A stretch of 64,000 bases of DNA, from NCBI RefSeq assembly GCF_003697345.1, contig NZ_RFLY01000008.1:1-64000 (forward strand), read 5' to 3'. Below the pieces are notes generated by a model, which searched no databases, had not been told where the DNA came from, and saw only the letters and a program-made list of their open reading frames with translations. Below, in pieces: positions 56,540 to 64,000 of the stretch. The first letter of the stretch is position 1; each line of letters starts with the position of its first letter. The position numbers were made by a program, and so were the translations under genes. The DNA is from Solilutibacter pythonis (GTDB lineage: Bacteria; Pseudomonadota; Gammaproteobacteria; Xanthomonadales; Xanthomonadaceae).

Positions 56540-57689
56540 TGCTCGGCGAAAGTTTGATTGCCAGCGTCAAGCCACGACCGACGGTTTAACGGGTTGCGGG
56601 CGGGGATGACTTGCGCATCGAGATGCGCCCATCGGGCCTGAAGCGCGGGCGCTATCGCTTTCGGCTCGCTGGTCGTGGACAACCGCACTTGGACGCCGCC
56701 GGGATGTTTCGTTGAAAGAGGCACGCGAATTCGCCAGCCAGGCACGCCGAATGGTAGGAATAGCACGGCATCCACTGAATGAACATCGAAAGCAGCTGCC
56801 GGAATGTCAACGTGCTCGCAACGGCAGCTTCAGGCACGTTGCGTTGACGTGGTTGGAGGACAAGAGCAAGGGCATCTGCGTAGACACCCTTCGCAGGGCT
56901 CGTCCGGTTATCGAGCGCGACTTGGTAGCGTCATCCGGCCAGATCCCGATCTCGTCATCGATGACGGCAGATGTCCTGCCCGTTCTCCGTTCGATTCATG
57001 CGCACGCCCCCAGTCCGCCCAGCGGAACGCGCCAGTACATCACCGTGTGCGCTTGGCCATCCAGGCCAGAAAACCTCATGGCTCCGAACTTTCACTGCGT
57101 GGCGCCCTGCCCAAGCATGAAGGTGGGCATATCGCGGCGGCAACCGAAGCGCCCCCGTTGAAGGATGTCCAAATTGCCATCGACGCCTACGAGTCGCCCG
57201 TCACGCGTGCAGCCCCGTAATTGCCGCCATGCGACCGCCAGTGGTCGCGGCTGCACGTTGGGAGCACATCGACCTCGAGAATGCACTTGTTCGATACCCG
57301 CGAGCCGATGAAGATGCGTCCCGCCCATATCGTGCCAGCGCGCCGGCAAGCCATCGAGCCACCGGGGTCGATCAAACGCAAGCCTTGATGCCCATGAGTT
57401 CTCCCGACACTGGCCAAGCAAACATGCCCATACCTCAATTGCGATACGCTGAACGTGGCACTGCCGCGGATGGGTTTCCAAGGGAAACCAAGCGACGCAT
57501 GGCTCTCGCATGAGCTCGCGAAAGATCGGGCACGAACGTCTGGAAATCGACATTGATGTGCTGGAAGTACAACTTGCGCACGTCGAAGAAGAATGTCCAG
57601 CGAGCCTGCGACCATGCGACAAAAAGCGCATTGAGCTGATGTGGCTGTGAGCGGACTATCTGGATCGGTTGCGAAGGGAGCGCTCATGA
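56540..57689 (+). pseudogene. Tyrosine integrase (P4-type) pseudogene next to tRNA-Leu
   Basis: Broken pieces in all three + frames line up with one P4-like integrase. In order: LGESLIASVKPRP, a stop, LRIEMRPSGLKRGRYRFRLA (N-terminal DUF4102-type domain), LKEAREFASQARRMV, FRHVALTWLEDKSKG, TLRRARPVIERDLV (core-binding domain), ALPKHEGGHIAAATE, DVQIAIDAYESPVTRAA, AARWEHIDLENALVRYP (catalytic domain), then QATHGSR, EVQLAHVEEECP and ADYLDRLRR at the C-terminus. Several stops and frameshifts separate them, and the catalytic HxxR/Tyr region is degraded. It is inactive. Position just 3' of a tRNA and same-strand orientation are typical of an integrative element, marking the left end of an island. 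Confidence 0.88.
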
Positions 57690-58033
57690 TTCCCCTGCAC
57701 CATGAAACGTGTACCACGACACCTCGCTGCAAAGGTGATCATGCTTCGGGGATACATTACGCCAGCACGCTTCAACGGCTGCAACCCAAGCCATTGCCGT
57801 CGCTCGTTCTTGACTTGGAGATGGCTACTGAAGCCGGGGCGATTCAGAGCAGGCATCAACCAGATCCATTCGGAACGAAAATGATGTAGGAATTCCCCCG
57901 CCCCCGCATTGCCATTTTTCCGACTTGCGCACATAAGTCTCGACTGTTAGGTTCATGAAACCTTACAAAGTCAAGATTTCGTGAAATCTCACTGTCCTCC
58001 CTGTTGATTCAACACCCTCCAAAGGAAAACCGT
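57690..58033. other. Intergenic, island interior; no gene recognised
   Basis: This stretch contains only short frames without a convincing start or family resemblance. From about 57890 it becomes AT-richer and probably holds the promoter of the small peptide gene; the final segment carries AAAGGAAAA 5 bp before that gene's ATG. I see no repeat or RNA gene here. Confidence 0.5.
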
Positions 58034-58258
58034 ATGAATTTTCCAGGTACCGTCGGTGCATCCGAATTCGACATCACCATCCACCGAGATTCATCATTCG
58101 ATCCATTCGCCGATGGCGAACTGAGCGTGGCCTTCAACTGCCTTGGCACCTTCGGTTGTGCGGGCACCTTCGGCACCGGCACCGGCTGCCTTGGCACCGC
58201 GGGCTGTGCAGGTACCTTCGGTTGTGGCGGCGGCGAACAACCCGTCATTACCCAGTAA
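58034..58258 (+). CDS. Putative RiPP/bacteriocin precursor with Cys-Gly-Thr hexapeptide repeats
   Basis: A 74-residue peptide. The first about 34 residues form an acidic leader (ASEFDITIHRDSSFDPFADG), without Cys. The C-terminal part, from FNC on, is a low-complexity core of CxGT-type hexapeptides (CLGTFG, CAGTFG, a spacer TGTG, CLGTAG, CAGTFG, C) followed by GGGEQPVITQ. It has five Cys, each 5 or 9 residues apart, and several TxxC pairs that could form thioether rings. It precedes export and protease genes on the same strand. No precursor family is recognised with certainty. Confidence 0.72.
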   Translation: MNFPGTVGASEFDITIHRDSSFDPFADGELSVAFNCLGTFGCAGTFGTGTGCLGTAGCAGTFGCGGGEQPVITQ

Positions 58259-58353
58259 TTCACACTGCAAATGCCGCGCGTCGCCGGCAGCGGGGGAACA
58301 GTCCCGCTACCGGTAAGCTGCCTGCGGCCAGCCCGGACTTGTTACGGTGACTC

Positions 58354-59289
58354 ATGGCGCAGAAGAATTTGGCAGGGACGCCCCTTGATATCCAGGCACT
58401 GACCCATCGGCTTGGCAATCGCACTGTCTTGCACGACCTCAGTTTGGAAGTGGGGCTTGGCGAACTGGTTGGCCTGCTCGGCCCAAATGGAGCTGGCAAG
58501 ACCACCCTGCTGGAAATCATCGAGGGCATCCAGACACCCAGCCTGGGCGAAGTTCGGTTGTTCGGTCATCATCCACGCCGGCTTCCGCCGGCAGCGAGGG
58601 CCAGAATCGGGTTCATCTTCCAGCGTAATGCCATTCCCGAGCATGCCACGGTCGCCCAGCTCATCGAATTGTATCGACGAGTCCACGGCGACAGTTCCAC
58701 CTTGCAGCAAACTCAGCAACGGCTGGGCCTTTCCCACCTTCTTACCCGTAACGCAGGTGAGCTCTCGATAGGACAACGGCAACGGGTTTCGGTGTTCGCC
58801 GCGCTGGCCGGCTCACCTTCACTGGTACTGATGGATGAACCCACCAACGCATTGGACCTGCGCTCCAAACGCGCGGTCTGGGACACGATCATCGAACGCA
58901 AACGCGAGCACACCCTGTCCGGACTGATCGCCACTCACGACATGGAGGAGGCCGAGGCACTATGCGACCGCGTCGTGTTCATCGAGGAAGGGCATCTGCG
59001 CGGCACGCTTTCGCTACTCGCACCCGCGGAAGCGATGCCGACGATGTTGAACGTGGATTTCCATGCGCCAGCCAGTTTCATCCATAGCAGTGCAGCGATG
59101 CAATCCGTGACCGTCATCGCGGCCGACCGTGGCGACCGCTGGCGGGCACGCTGCCCCAAGGAACAGATTCCGGGATTCAACGCGGCGTTGCTTGAAGCCG
59201 AACGCGAACATGGCTTCAACGCACGCCTGGGTATCAATCCAGTGGAGACTGAATCTACCTACCTCAACTACGTTTCCAAGGCCGACTGA
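58354..59289 (+). CDS. ABC transporter ATP-binding protein of the peptide cluster
   Basis: A 311-residue ABC ATPase with Walker A GPNGAGKTT, Q-loop FQRNAIP, a signature written LSIGQRQRV (Ile for the first Gly), Walker B LVLMDEPTNALD and switch His in ATHDMEEAEA. The C-terminal 95 residues extend beyond the nucleotide-binding domain, as in drug/bacteriocin exporters of the ABC-2 type. It starts 96 bp after the small peptide gene and is followed by its permease. Confidence 0.9.
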   Translation: MAQKNLAGTPLDIQALTHRLGNRTVLHDLSLEVGLGELVGLLGPNGAGKTTLLEIIEGIQTPSLGEVRLFGHHPRRLPPAARARIGFIFQRNAIPEHATVAQLIELYRRVHGDSSTLQQTQQRLGLSHLLTRNAGELSIGQRQRVSVFAALAGSPSLVLMDEPTNALDLRSKRAVWDTIIERKREHTLSGLIATHDMEEAEALCDRVVFIEEGHLRGTLSLLAPAEAMPTMLNVDFHAPASFIHSSAAMQSVTVIAADRGDRWRARCPKEQIPGFNAALLEAEREHGFNARLGINPVETESTYLNYVSKAD

Positions 59290-59391
59290 CCGATGAACAG
59301 CATCTACCCCGCGGGCGGTCGTTGATCAGTCTTCAACGCTTTCCTGGCCCAGTCCTTCAGCCACTTCCGCCGCAATGGCGTTGGCCTTGCC

Positions 59392-60354
59392 ATGACGCTG
59401 GCCGTGCCGCTACTTTTCATGTTCATCTATGGCTACGCCTACATTTTAGGTAGCCCCGAACGCACCGTTTCCGTGGGCCTTCTGCCCGCCGCGTTGGCAG
59501 CCGACGACTGGCGGTCAGCACTGCCAGCCGACAGTTTCCGGATCAGCGAGATCGCTCCTGAAAAGCTGGAGGAGCACCTGCGTGACGGTGAACCCGCGCT
59601 GATCCTGGACCGCAACCCGACCACGGGCGAAGCCATCGTCCACACTGCGTCCTACTGGCGCCCGGTTGCCGAACTGATGCTGTGTGCGATCGAAGCCGCA
59701 CCAACTCTACCTGCCGACATCGATTCGCGGTTGCGGGTGGTAGCTCCGGGTAACTCGCCGTTTTTCATGCTGCCAGCGATCATGGTGATGGCGCTACTCA
59801 ATGTGGGGCTGTTCACTGCCGGAGTGAAACTGCTGCAGGAGCGTGCCCGCGGCACGTTGCGCCTATACCGTATGTTGCCTGTATCCATGATCTGGTACTT
59901 CGCCGCAGAGCTATGCACCAAGCTAGTGCTCGCCATGGCCATCGTCGCCGGCTACATGGTGCTGGCGATGGTGATGTTCGGACTCGAACTGAGCTGGATG
60001 CAGGTGGCTTGCGTGGGTTTGATATCGCTGTTGCTCTCGGCCGTTTTCATCTCCATTGGCCTGTGCCTGGGCTCGGTATTGTCAAGCTATTCACTGGGCA
60101 TCCATGCCTTCACCCTGTGCAACCTGCTGGTGTTGTTCCTCGGCGACCTGTTCTTCAATGCCAGCAAGTTCGCCGCCACAAAATGGATCGCACTGGCAAT
60201 GCCAACGACCTATGGCATGGACCTACTGCGCCATGTGATGTTCGATGCCTCCCTGCAGTTCCCAGTCACCCTGTCGCTGGGAGCACTGCTGTGTTGGCTG
60301 CTGACCATGCTCGCCCTCGCCCTGGGCTGCTTCAACTACAAGGCGAGGGAATAA
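59392..60354 (+). CDS. ABC-2 type permease of the peptide cluster, N-terminus interrupted
   Basis: A permease with about six helices, a large loop (about 30-120) after helix 1, a central five-helix block and an NYKARE end, as in the ABC-2 (YhgE/Pip or NatB-like) group. In the same frame an ATG at 59293 begins MNSIYPAGGR, then a TGA stop at 59323-59325, then SVFNAFLAQSFSHFRRNGVG leads into the ATG at 59392. The intact family usually has that amphipathic RRN segment, so the stop probably truncates the natural N-terminus by about 30 residues. Internal initiation at 59392 would still give most of the protein. Confidence 0.75.
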   Translation: MTLAVPLLFMFIYGYAYILGSPERTVSVGLLPAALAADDWRSALPADSFRISEIAPEKLEEHLRDGEPALILDRNPTTGEAIVHTASYWRPVAELMLCAIEAAPTLPADIDSRLRVVAPGNSPFFMLPAIMVMALLNVGLFTAGVKLLQERARGTLRLYRMLPVSMIWYFAAELCTKLVLAMAIVAGYMVLAMVMFGLELSWMQVACVGLISLLLSAVFISIGLCLGSVLSSYSLGIHAFTLCNLLVLFLGDLFFNASKFAATKWIALAMPTTYGMDLLRHVMFDASLQFPVTLSLGALLCWLLTMLALALGCFNYKARE

Positions 60355-60387
60355 TGTCCGACAACCAGATTCCCTGCATTCACGTTC

Positions 60388-60933
60388 GTGCCGGTGGGCG
60401 CCTGCCTGGCCGTTGTTACCATCATCGTGCTGGCAATCCCCAAACTCTCGGTGCTGCCCTGGTGGGCAGGGTTGTTTCTGCCATTCATGCTTACAGCAAC
60501 ATCGTTGATCCATGAAATCGGGCATTTCCTCGTCGCCCGGCTGCACGGCCACAGTGCCTTGATCCAGATGTTCAAGCACGGGCAGTTGCAGGCGCGTTGC
60601 GTGATCGAAGCAACAGGAGAACTCCCCGACTCGCACACCACTGTGCGCATCCTCGCCTCAGGTCCCTGGACGGACTGCGCCATCCTGGTCGGTTGCGCCG
60701 TCGCAGTCCACTTCATCGCCCCGCATCCGCTCATCAACCTCTCGCTCATGTGCGCGTTACTGGGCTTTACCTTTAATTTGCTCCCCGGCAAGACATCCGA
60801 CTTCGCCAGAATGCTGGGAATGGTATCGGTCCACCGCGGCCTGCTGGTCGCAGCAGCCTGGCTAGGCTCCGTGCTGCTTCTTGCAGTGGCACTGCTGACG
60901 CTTTCGCGACTGACCGGGCTGTCCCCACTCTGA
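60388..60933 (+). CDS. Membrane protein with HEIGH zinc-protease motif (M50-like)
   Basis: About 181 residues with five hydrophobic helices. Helix 2 contains HEIGHFLVARLHGH, an HExxH site of the M50 (site-2-type) kind, and a DF/NLLPG segment later that resembles the second metal ligand region. Such membrane proteases process peptide leaders or anti-sigma factors; in epipeptide clusters (YydH) one sits beside the ABC transporter. The GTG at 60388 is the first start in frame. An ATG at 60354, right after the permease stop, leads MSDNQIP in another frame; a single-base shift would fuse it to AFTFVPVGA, so the start may be frameshifted. Confidence 0.72.
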   Translation: MPVGACLAVVTIIVLAIPKLSVLPWWAGLFLPFMLTATSLIHEIGHFLVARLHGHSALIQMFKHGQLQARCVIEATGELPDSHTTVRILASGPWTDCAILVGCAVAVHFIAPHPLINLSLMCALLGFTFNLLPGKTSDFARMLGMVSVHRGLLVAAAWLGSVLLLAVALLTLSRLTGLSPL

Positions 60934-60956
60934 ACACCGCGTAGGAGATCCACACC

Positions 60957-61223
60957 ATGAGCCCCAATGTGCCGCCCCCCCCACCTGCCAAGGTCGGCGT
61001 TGTCGTCGGTGCCATCCTCGGCCTGCTTGGCACGATGGCCGGCTTCTCCTTCGGTGTCATCCGTCCGGCGCTAGCCAGTGGGAGATGGCACGAACTCCCC
61101 ATCCATTCGATCTGGCTCGGTGGACTGATCATGACTGCGATCATCGCGGTGTGCGCGCGATTCCTGCTGCGTTGGTATCGCCAGCCACACCCCGACGCAT
61201 TGCTGGACGAAGACAACTGGTGA
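60957..61223 (+). CDS. Small membrane protein of the peptide cluster
   Basis: An 88-residue protein with two hydrophobic helices (about 10-35 and 48-70) and a Pro-rich N-terminus (NVPPPPPAK). It begins 24 bp after the protease gene. Function unknown; it may be an accessory or immunity protein. No family recognised. Confidence 0.7.
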   Translation: MSPNVPPPPPAKVGVVVGAILGLLGTMAGFSFGVIRPALASGRWHELPIHSIWLGGLIMTAIIAVCARFLLRWYRQPHPDALLDEDNW

Positions 61224-61279
61224 AACCAAAGCACAGCGATCGACAATCCGCGCCACCGCACGAGGTCTGCTGACCACCG

Positions 61280-62446
61280 ATGTCCCACCTCCATATGATT
61301 CTTGTGGAATTTGGTCGCAACCGGGTCCGCAGTTCGCTGACAGTGGCCGCCATCGCTTGTGCATTCCTGTTGTTCGCGCTGTTGAACAGCGTACGCAACA
61401 CCTTCCTCGACGCCGGCTCTAGCGCCCACGGTGCGGCACGATTGGTGACTCAGTCGCGACATGCTGTGTCCAGCCCGTTACCCTTGGCGCTTCAGGAACG
61501 CATGGCCACAGTGAGTGGTTTGACTGCCCATGGCCACGCCACCTGGTTCGGCGGCTACTATCAGCAGCCCAGCACCCCCCTCGCAGCATTCGCAATTTCC
61601 GACGGTTATCTCGATGTATATCCAGAAATCGAAGTCGACCCTTAGGCACGCCGCGAATTCGCAGCACAGCGCAATGGCCTCTTGGTCGGTGAAGCGATCG
61701 CACACCGATTCAAATGGCGAGTCGGGCAGACGGTGCCCCTCGGCTCGTTGGTCTTCGTCGATCGTGCAGGCAATGACCATTGGTCGTTCGTGATTGTTGG
61801 TCTGTTACGCTCGCGCGATGGCGGAGCCAGCAACTTCCATGCGAACACGGTACTGATGCACTGGGACTACTTGGATGCCGCCTCACCCTATGTGGATGGG
61901 CACGTCGGTTGGTATGCCAGCCGTGTCGCCGATGTCGGACGCTCGGATCAGCTGGCGCGGGAAATCGATGCTCTGTCGGCCAACTCAGCGACGGAAACCC
62001 ACACCATGTCCGAACAGGCTGCGTTCGCCGCGCGGGTCCGGCAACTCGGAGACATTGATCTGATCACCCGTTCGATCATGAGTGCGGTATTGTTCAGCCT
62101 GCTTTTCACTACGGCTTGGACCATGGGGCAAACACTGCGTGAGCGCCGATCGGAACTGGCGACACTACGCGCAATCGGTTTCTCGACACGCCGCTTGGCA
62201 CTCCTGCTGACTGCCGAGACAATCCTGCTGTTCAATGCAGGTTGCCTGCTCGGTCTGTTGGTGGCCAGCGCGGTCATCGCAGTGACGGGGCACGTCATGG
62301 GTGACGTGCTCACCTTTGCAACTGTTACCACCGCAGACGGCTTTGCTGCCATTGGGTTGGCGCTGTTACTTGGCTGCGCGGTAGGCACAGCAGCATCCCT
62401 GCGCCACCTGCGTGGGAACATCTCCAGCGTGCTGGTTCGTCATTGA
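61280..62446 (+). pseudogene. FtsX/MacB-type ABC permease, split by in-frame TAG
   Basis: A FtsX-like permease reading as one frame over 388 codons but with a TAG stop at 61643-61645. The 121-residue N-terminal piece has helix 1 and part of the extracytoplasmic MacB-core domain; the C-terminal piece (from 61682, about 254 residues) completes that domain (IAHRFKWRVGQTVPLG) and adds three helices. Intact proteins of this type are about 380-400 residues, so the pieces were one gene. No MacB-type ATPase lies beside it; it may have shared the upstream ATPase. Confidence 0.8.
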
Positions 62447-62785
62447 CCCCCTCGCTGCATCGACGTGTAAACAACCCATTGCTGGGCCAACCTCCCTAAG
62501 AACCGCATGTGGAAGGTTGCGGTCGGCTGAACTATGACAATTCGTTGGCATTTGCCCCTGATACGGCACGATCCGGCTTTCTCTCGCAACGCTCCATATG
62601 CGGCTCTTAGCCCACGCGGTCGCAGCTCCACAACGCGACCCGATATAAGCCAAGTTCCCGTCTCGCTTGAGCTTTCGGTTCCCTGACGGCTTCCGCCAAA
62701 AGATTGACGCGGGAGTTTTTTGGTGTCTGTCCGCTTCATCGATCCTCCGGGAACCACACTTCGCGCCGGGCAGGATCAACAACGC
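62447..62785. other. Intergenic 339 bp, no gene; possible mobile-element remnant
   Basis: No convincing gene. Read on the minus strand it includes a segment, GCGGTTCTTAGGGAGG (at about 62490-62505), that resembles the ends of some mobile introns or transposons, and an uncommon 105-residue frame without a known family. I cannot identify the element. It borders the end of the peptide cluster, so it may mark the island's right side. Confidence 0.35.
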
Positions 62786-63682
62786 TCAGTCGTTGCGGCC
62801 ACTCAGGCGCGCGACCGCGTCGTGAGCGTGCAGGCTTTCCAGGTGAGCCACACTCGCCTCCCACGCCGCCAGCCACGGCAAGGCCGCCAGCGTGGCACCC
62901 ACTCGGCGCGCGGCATCCTCGCAGAACATGAGGTTCTCGGCATTGGCGCGGGCGAAAGCCTGTTCGTCCTCACGTTTGACCGCGGTCTGCACCGGCGTGC
63001 CCAACGCCGCCTCCAGCGCATCGACCAGCGCTTGCAGCGGCAAGTCTTCGAAGCCTTCGCGCAACGCCACCCGCACCGTCGCCACGCTGCGCTGGGCATG
63101 CGGCGTCGCCGCCAAGCCAGCCTTCGAGGCCAGCCAGTCGCGTACCGCATCCGCTTCGACCACGCCTTCACCGAACTCGGCGGCAAAGGCTTCGGCATTC
63201 AACTCGCGCGACAATGCCGCCGAGGCGGGACAGGTGCTGGAATACTCGACTTCGACCCGCAACCACGCGCGCAAGGCATCCTCTTCGGCCTCCAGCGCCA
63301 GTTCGACCGGGTAGCGCTTCCAGCCACGATTCGCACTGATCAACGCCGGGCGTTCGAGCAATTGGTCGAAGCGAAGCACCAGCCGCGCACGTTGGGCAAT
63401 ACCCTCCTGGGAATCGATCAGCCCGCGCATCAGCGCGCGCAGGTTGGCGTCATCGAGACGCGCGGATGGCAGCACCTGTTGCAGCTTGAGATACAGCCTG
63501 GACATGTGGATGCCACGTTGTCCCGCCTCGCCCAGGTTCACCGCCACATCGATGCTGGCCGGCACCCGCACGCCACCCAGCGCCAGCGGTAATGCGATGC
63601 CCTCCATGCCGACCCAATCGAGCGGCCGCGCCAGCGCTGCGGACTCGAAGGCGACATCGGGCAAGGGACGTGAAACGGACAT
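62786..63682 (-). CDS. folE2: GTP cyclohydrolase FolE2 (type IB)
   Basis: A 298-residue protein matching GTP cyclohydrolase IB: VGMEGIALPL, GIHMSRLYLKLQQVLP, and the Cys in YSSTCPASAALSREL, plus HAQRSVATVRVAL. It converts GTP to dihydroneopterin triphosphate, the first step of folate and queuosine synthesis, and can use metals other than zinc. The starts at 63682 and 63688 are equivalent; longer ones run into the neighbouring gene. Zinc-repressed FolE2 genes are common, but I see no Zur site. Confidence 0.87.
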   Translation of the reverse strand: MSVSRPLPDVAFESAALARPLDWVGMEGIALPLALGGVRVPASIDVAVNLGEAGQRGIHMSRLYLKLQQVLPSARLDDANLRALMRGLIDSQEGIAQRARLVLRFDQLLERPALISANRGWKRYPVELALEAEEDALRAWLRVEVEYSSTCPASAALSRELNAEAFAAEFGEGVVEADAVRDWLASKAGLAATPHAQRSVATVRVALREGFEDLPLQALVDALEAALGTPVQTAVKREDEQAFARANAENLMFCEDAARRVGATLAALPWLAAWEASVAHLESLHAHDAVARLSGRND

Positions 63683-63731
63683 CAACATGAACGGCTCTAA
63701 TGCGAATGGCTCGCATATTGTACCGGCGGGT

Positions 63732-64000
63732 TCAACGCCTCGCCGCCCGCCAGCTGCAACAGAGCGTTTTCCACGGCGACAATGCCCGCTCCCCCCTGCG
63801 AGCACCGGCGAGGGCGGCGAGCAAGCGGCGTGGACGGGTGGCGGAGCCGGCCGCGACTGGTTCATCGGGCAGCCCCAGCCGTTCGCGTAATTCATGGCTG
63901 ATGAGGGCGCAGCCGTCGCGGTCTTCGTCAAACAGACGGCGTTCGGCGATGTCCAGCATGCAGGCGAAGCGATCCAGAGCGGTGAGATCGTACCCATCGC
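63732..64000 (-). CDS. Unrecognised protein, C-terminal part only (5' end beyond window)
   Basis: The frame is open from the right edge to a TGA at 63732. The last about 89 residues contain YDLTALDRFACMLDIAERRLF, SHELRERLGL and an Arg/Ala-rich C-terminus. No family is recognised. The gene is cut by the window edge and lies 50 bp upstream of folE2 on the same strand. Confidence 0.5.
   Translation of the reverse strand, partial: DGYDLTALDRFACMLDIAERRLFDEDRDGCALISHELRERLGLPDEPVAAGSATRPRRLLAALAGARRGERALSPWKTLCCSWRAARR

Noticed and set aside
57690-64000. Direct repeat of the tRNA-Leu 3' end (attR)
   Set aside because: I looked for a copy of the T-arm and acceptor sequence downstream and saw none; the right junction may be beyond the window or decayed.

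Overview
The window is high-GC, gene-dense bacterial DNA. Gene content points to a gammaproteobacterium of the Xanthomonadales (Lysobacteraceae or Rhodanobacteraceae). Supporting features are an OprP-type phosphate porin beside a pst operon with two pstS copies, an rnr-rlmB pair followed by tRNA-Leu, a short GC-rich heptamer tandem repeat between genes, and many ATGA-type coupled gene pairs. The taxonomic call is inference; no rRNA or other marker is present.

Layout. (1) 1-19564: an iron-regulated siderophore locus. It holds a left-truncated nonribosomal peptide synthetase (NRPS), a complete second NRPS, a SyrP-like Fe(II)/2-oxoglutarate dioxygenase (probable aspartyl beta-hydroxylase), a divergent type II thioesterase, a PepSY membrane protein, a small membrane protein, a Sfp-type phosphopantetheinyl transferase and a TonB-dependent receptor. 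Two Fur-box-like sites sit in the two control regions. The first adenylation domain reads as Asp-selective, which agrees with the hydroxylase and suggests a beta-hydroxyaspartate-containing, probably N-acylated, peptide siderophore. (2) 19787-26375: housekeeping genes (DUF418 protein, SlyD, two NlpC/P60 hydrolases, a broken GFA gene, a NUDIX hydrolase, a DksA-like zinc finger protein, a ferritin-like protein, a dicarboxylate symporter). (3) 26489-33417: alkaline phosphatase, then a polyhydroxybutyrate-mobilisation neighbourhood (3-hydroxybutyrate dehydrogenase, patatin, intracellular PHB depolymerase) with HemJ, a methyltransferase and a small secreted protein between them. (4) 33457-42134: PadR/sensor pair, cyclophilin, SpeG, an eight-copy 39-bp tandem repeat, a coupled DUF1289-NUDIX-sulfurtransferase operon, FKBP, enoyl-CoA hydratase and endonuclease III. 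(5) 42339-49958: a phosphate regulon with divergent oprP and pstS-pstS-pstC-pstA-pstB-phoU. Both promoters carry four Pho half-sites at an exact 11-bp period.

(6) 50080-52098: a three-gene RiPP-type locus. A secreted precursor combines two EF-hand loops with several EGKCG motifs and is followed by a DUF692 (MNIO) enzyme and its DUF2063 partner. This matches the architecture of copper-binding oxazolone/thioamide peptides, but the EF-hand fusion is unusual. (7) 52243-56404: RNase T, RlmB, RNase R, tRNA-Leu(CAG) and its terminator. (8) 56540-62446: an apparent genomic island at tRNA-Leu. It opens with a heavily decayed tyrosine integrase and then carries a small Cys/Gly/Thr-repeat peptide gene with an ABC transporter, an HExxH membrane protease, a small membrane protein and an FtsX-type permease. 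No modification enzyme is visible, and three of the transport/processing genes carry a stop or frame disruption. (9) 62786-64000: folE2 and an unrecognised gene cut by the right edge.
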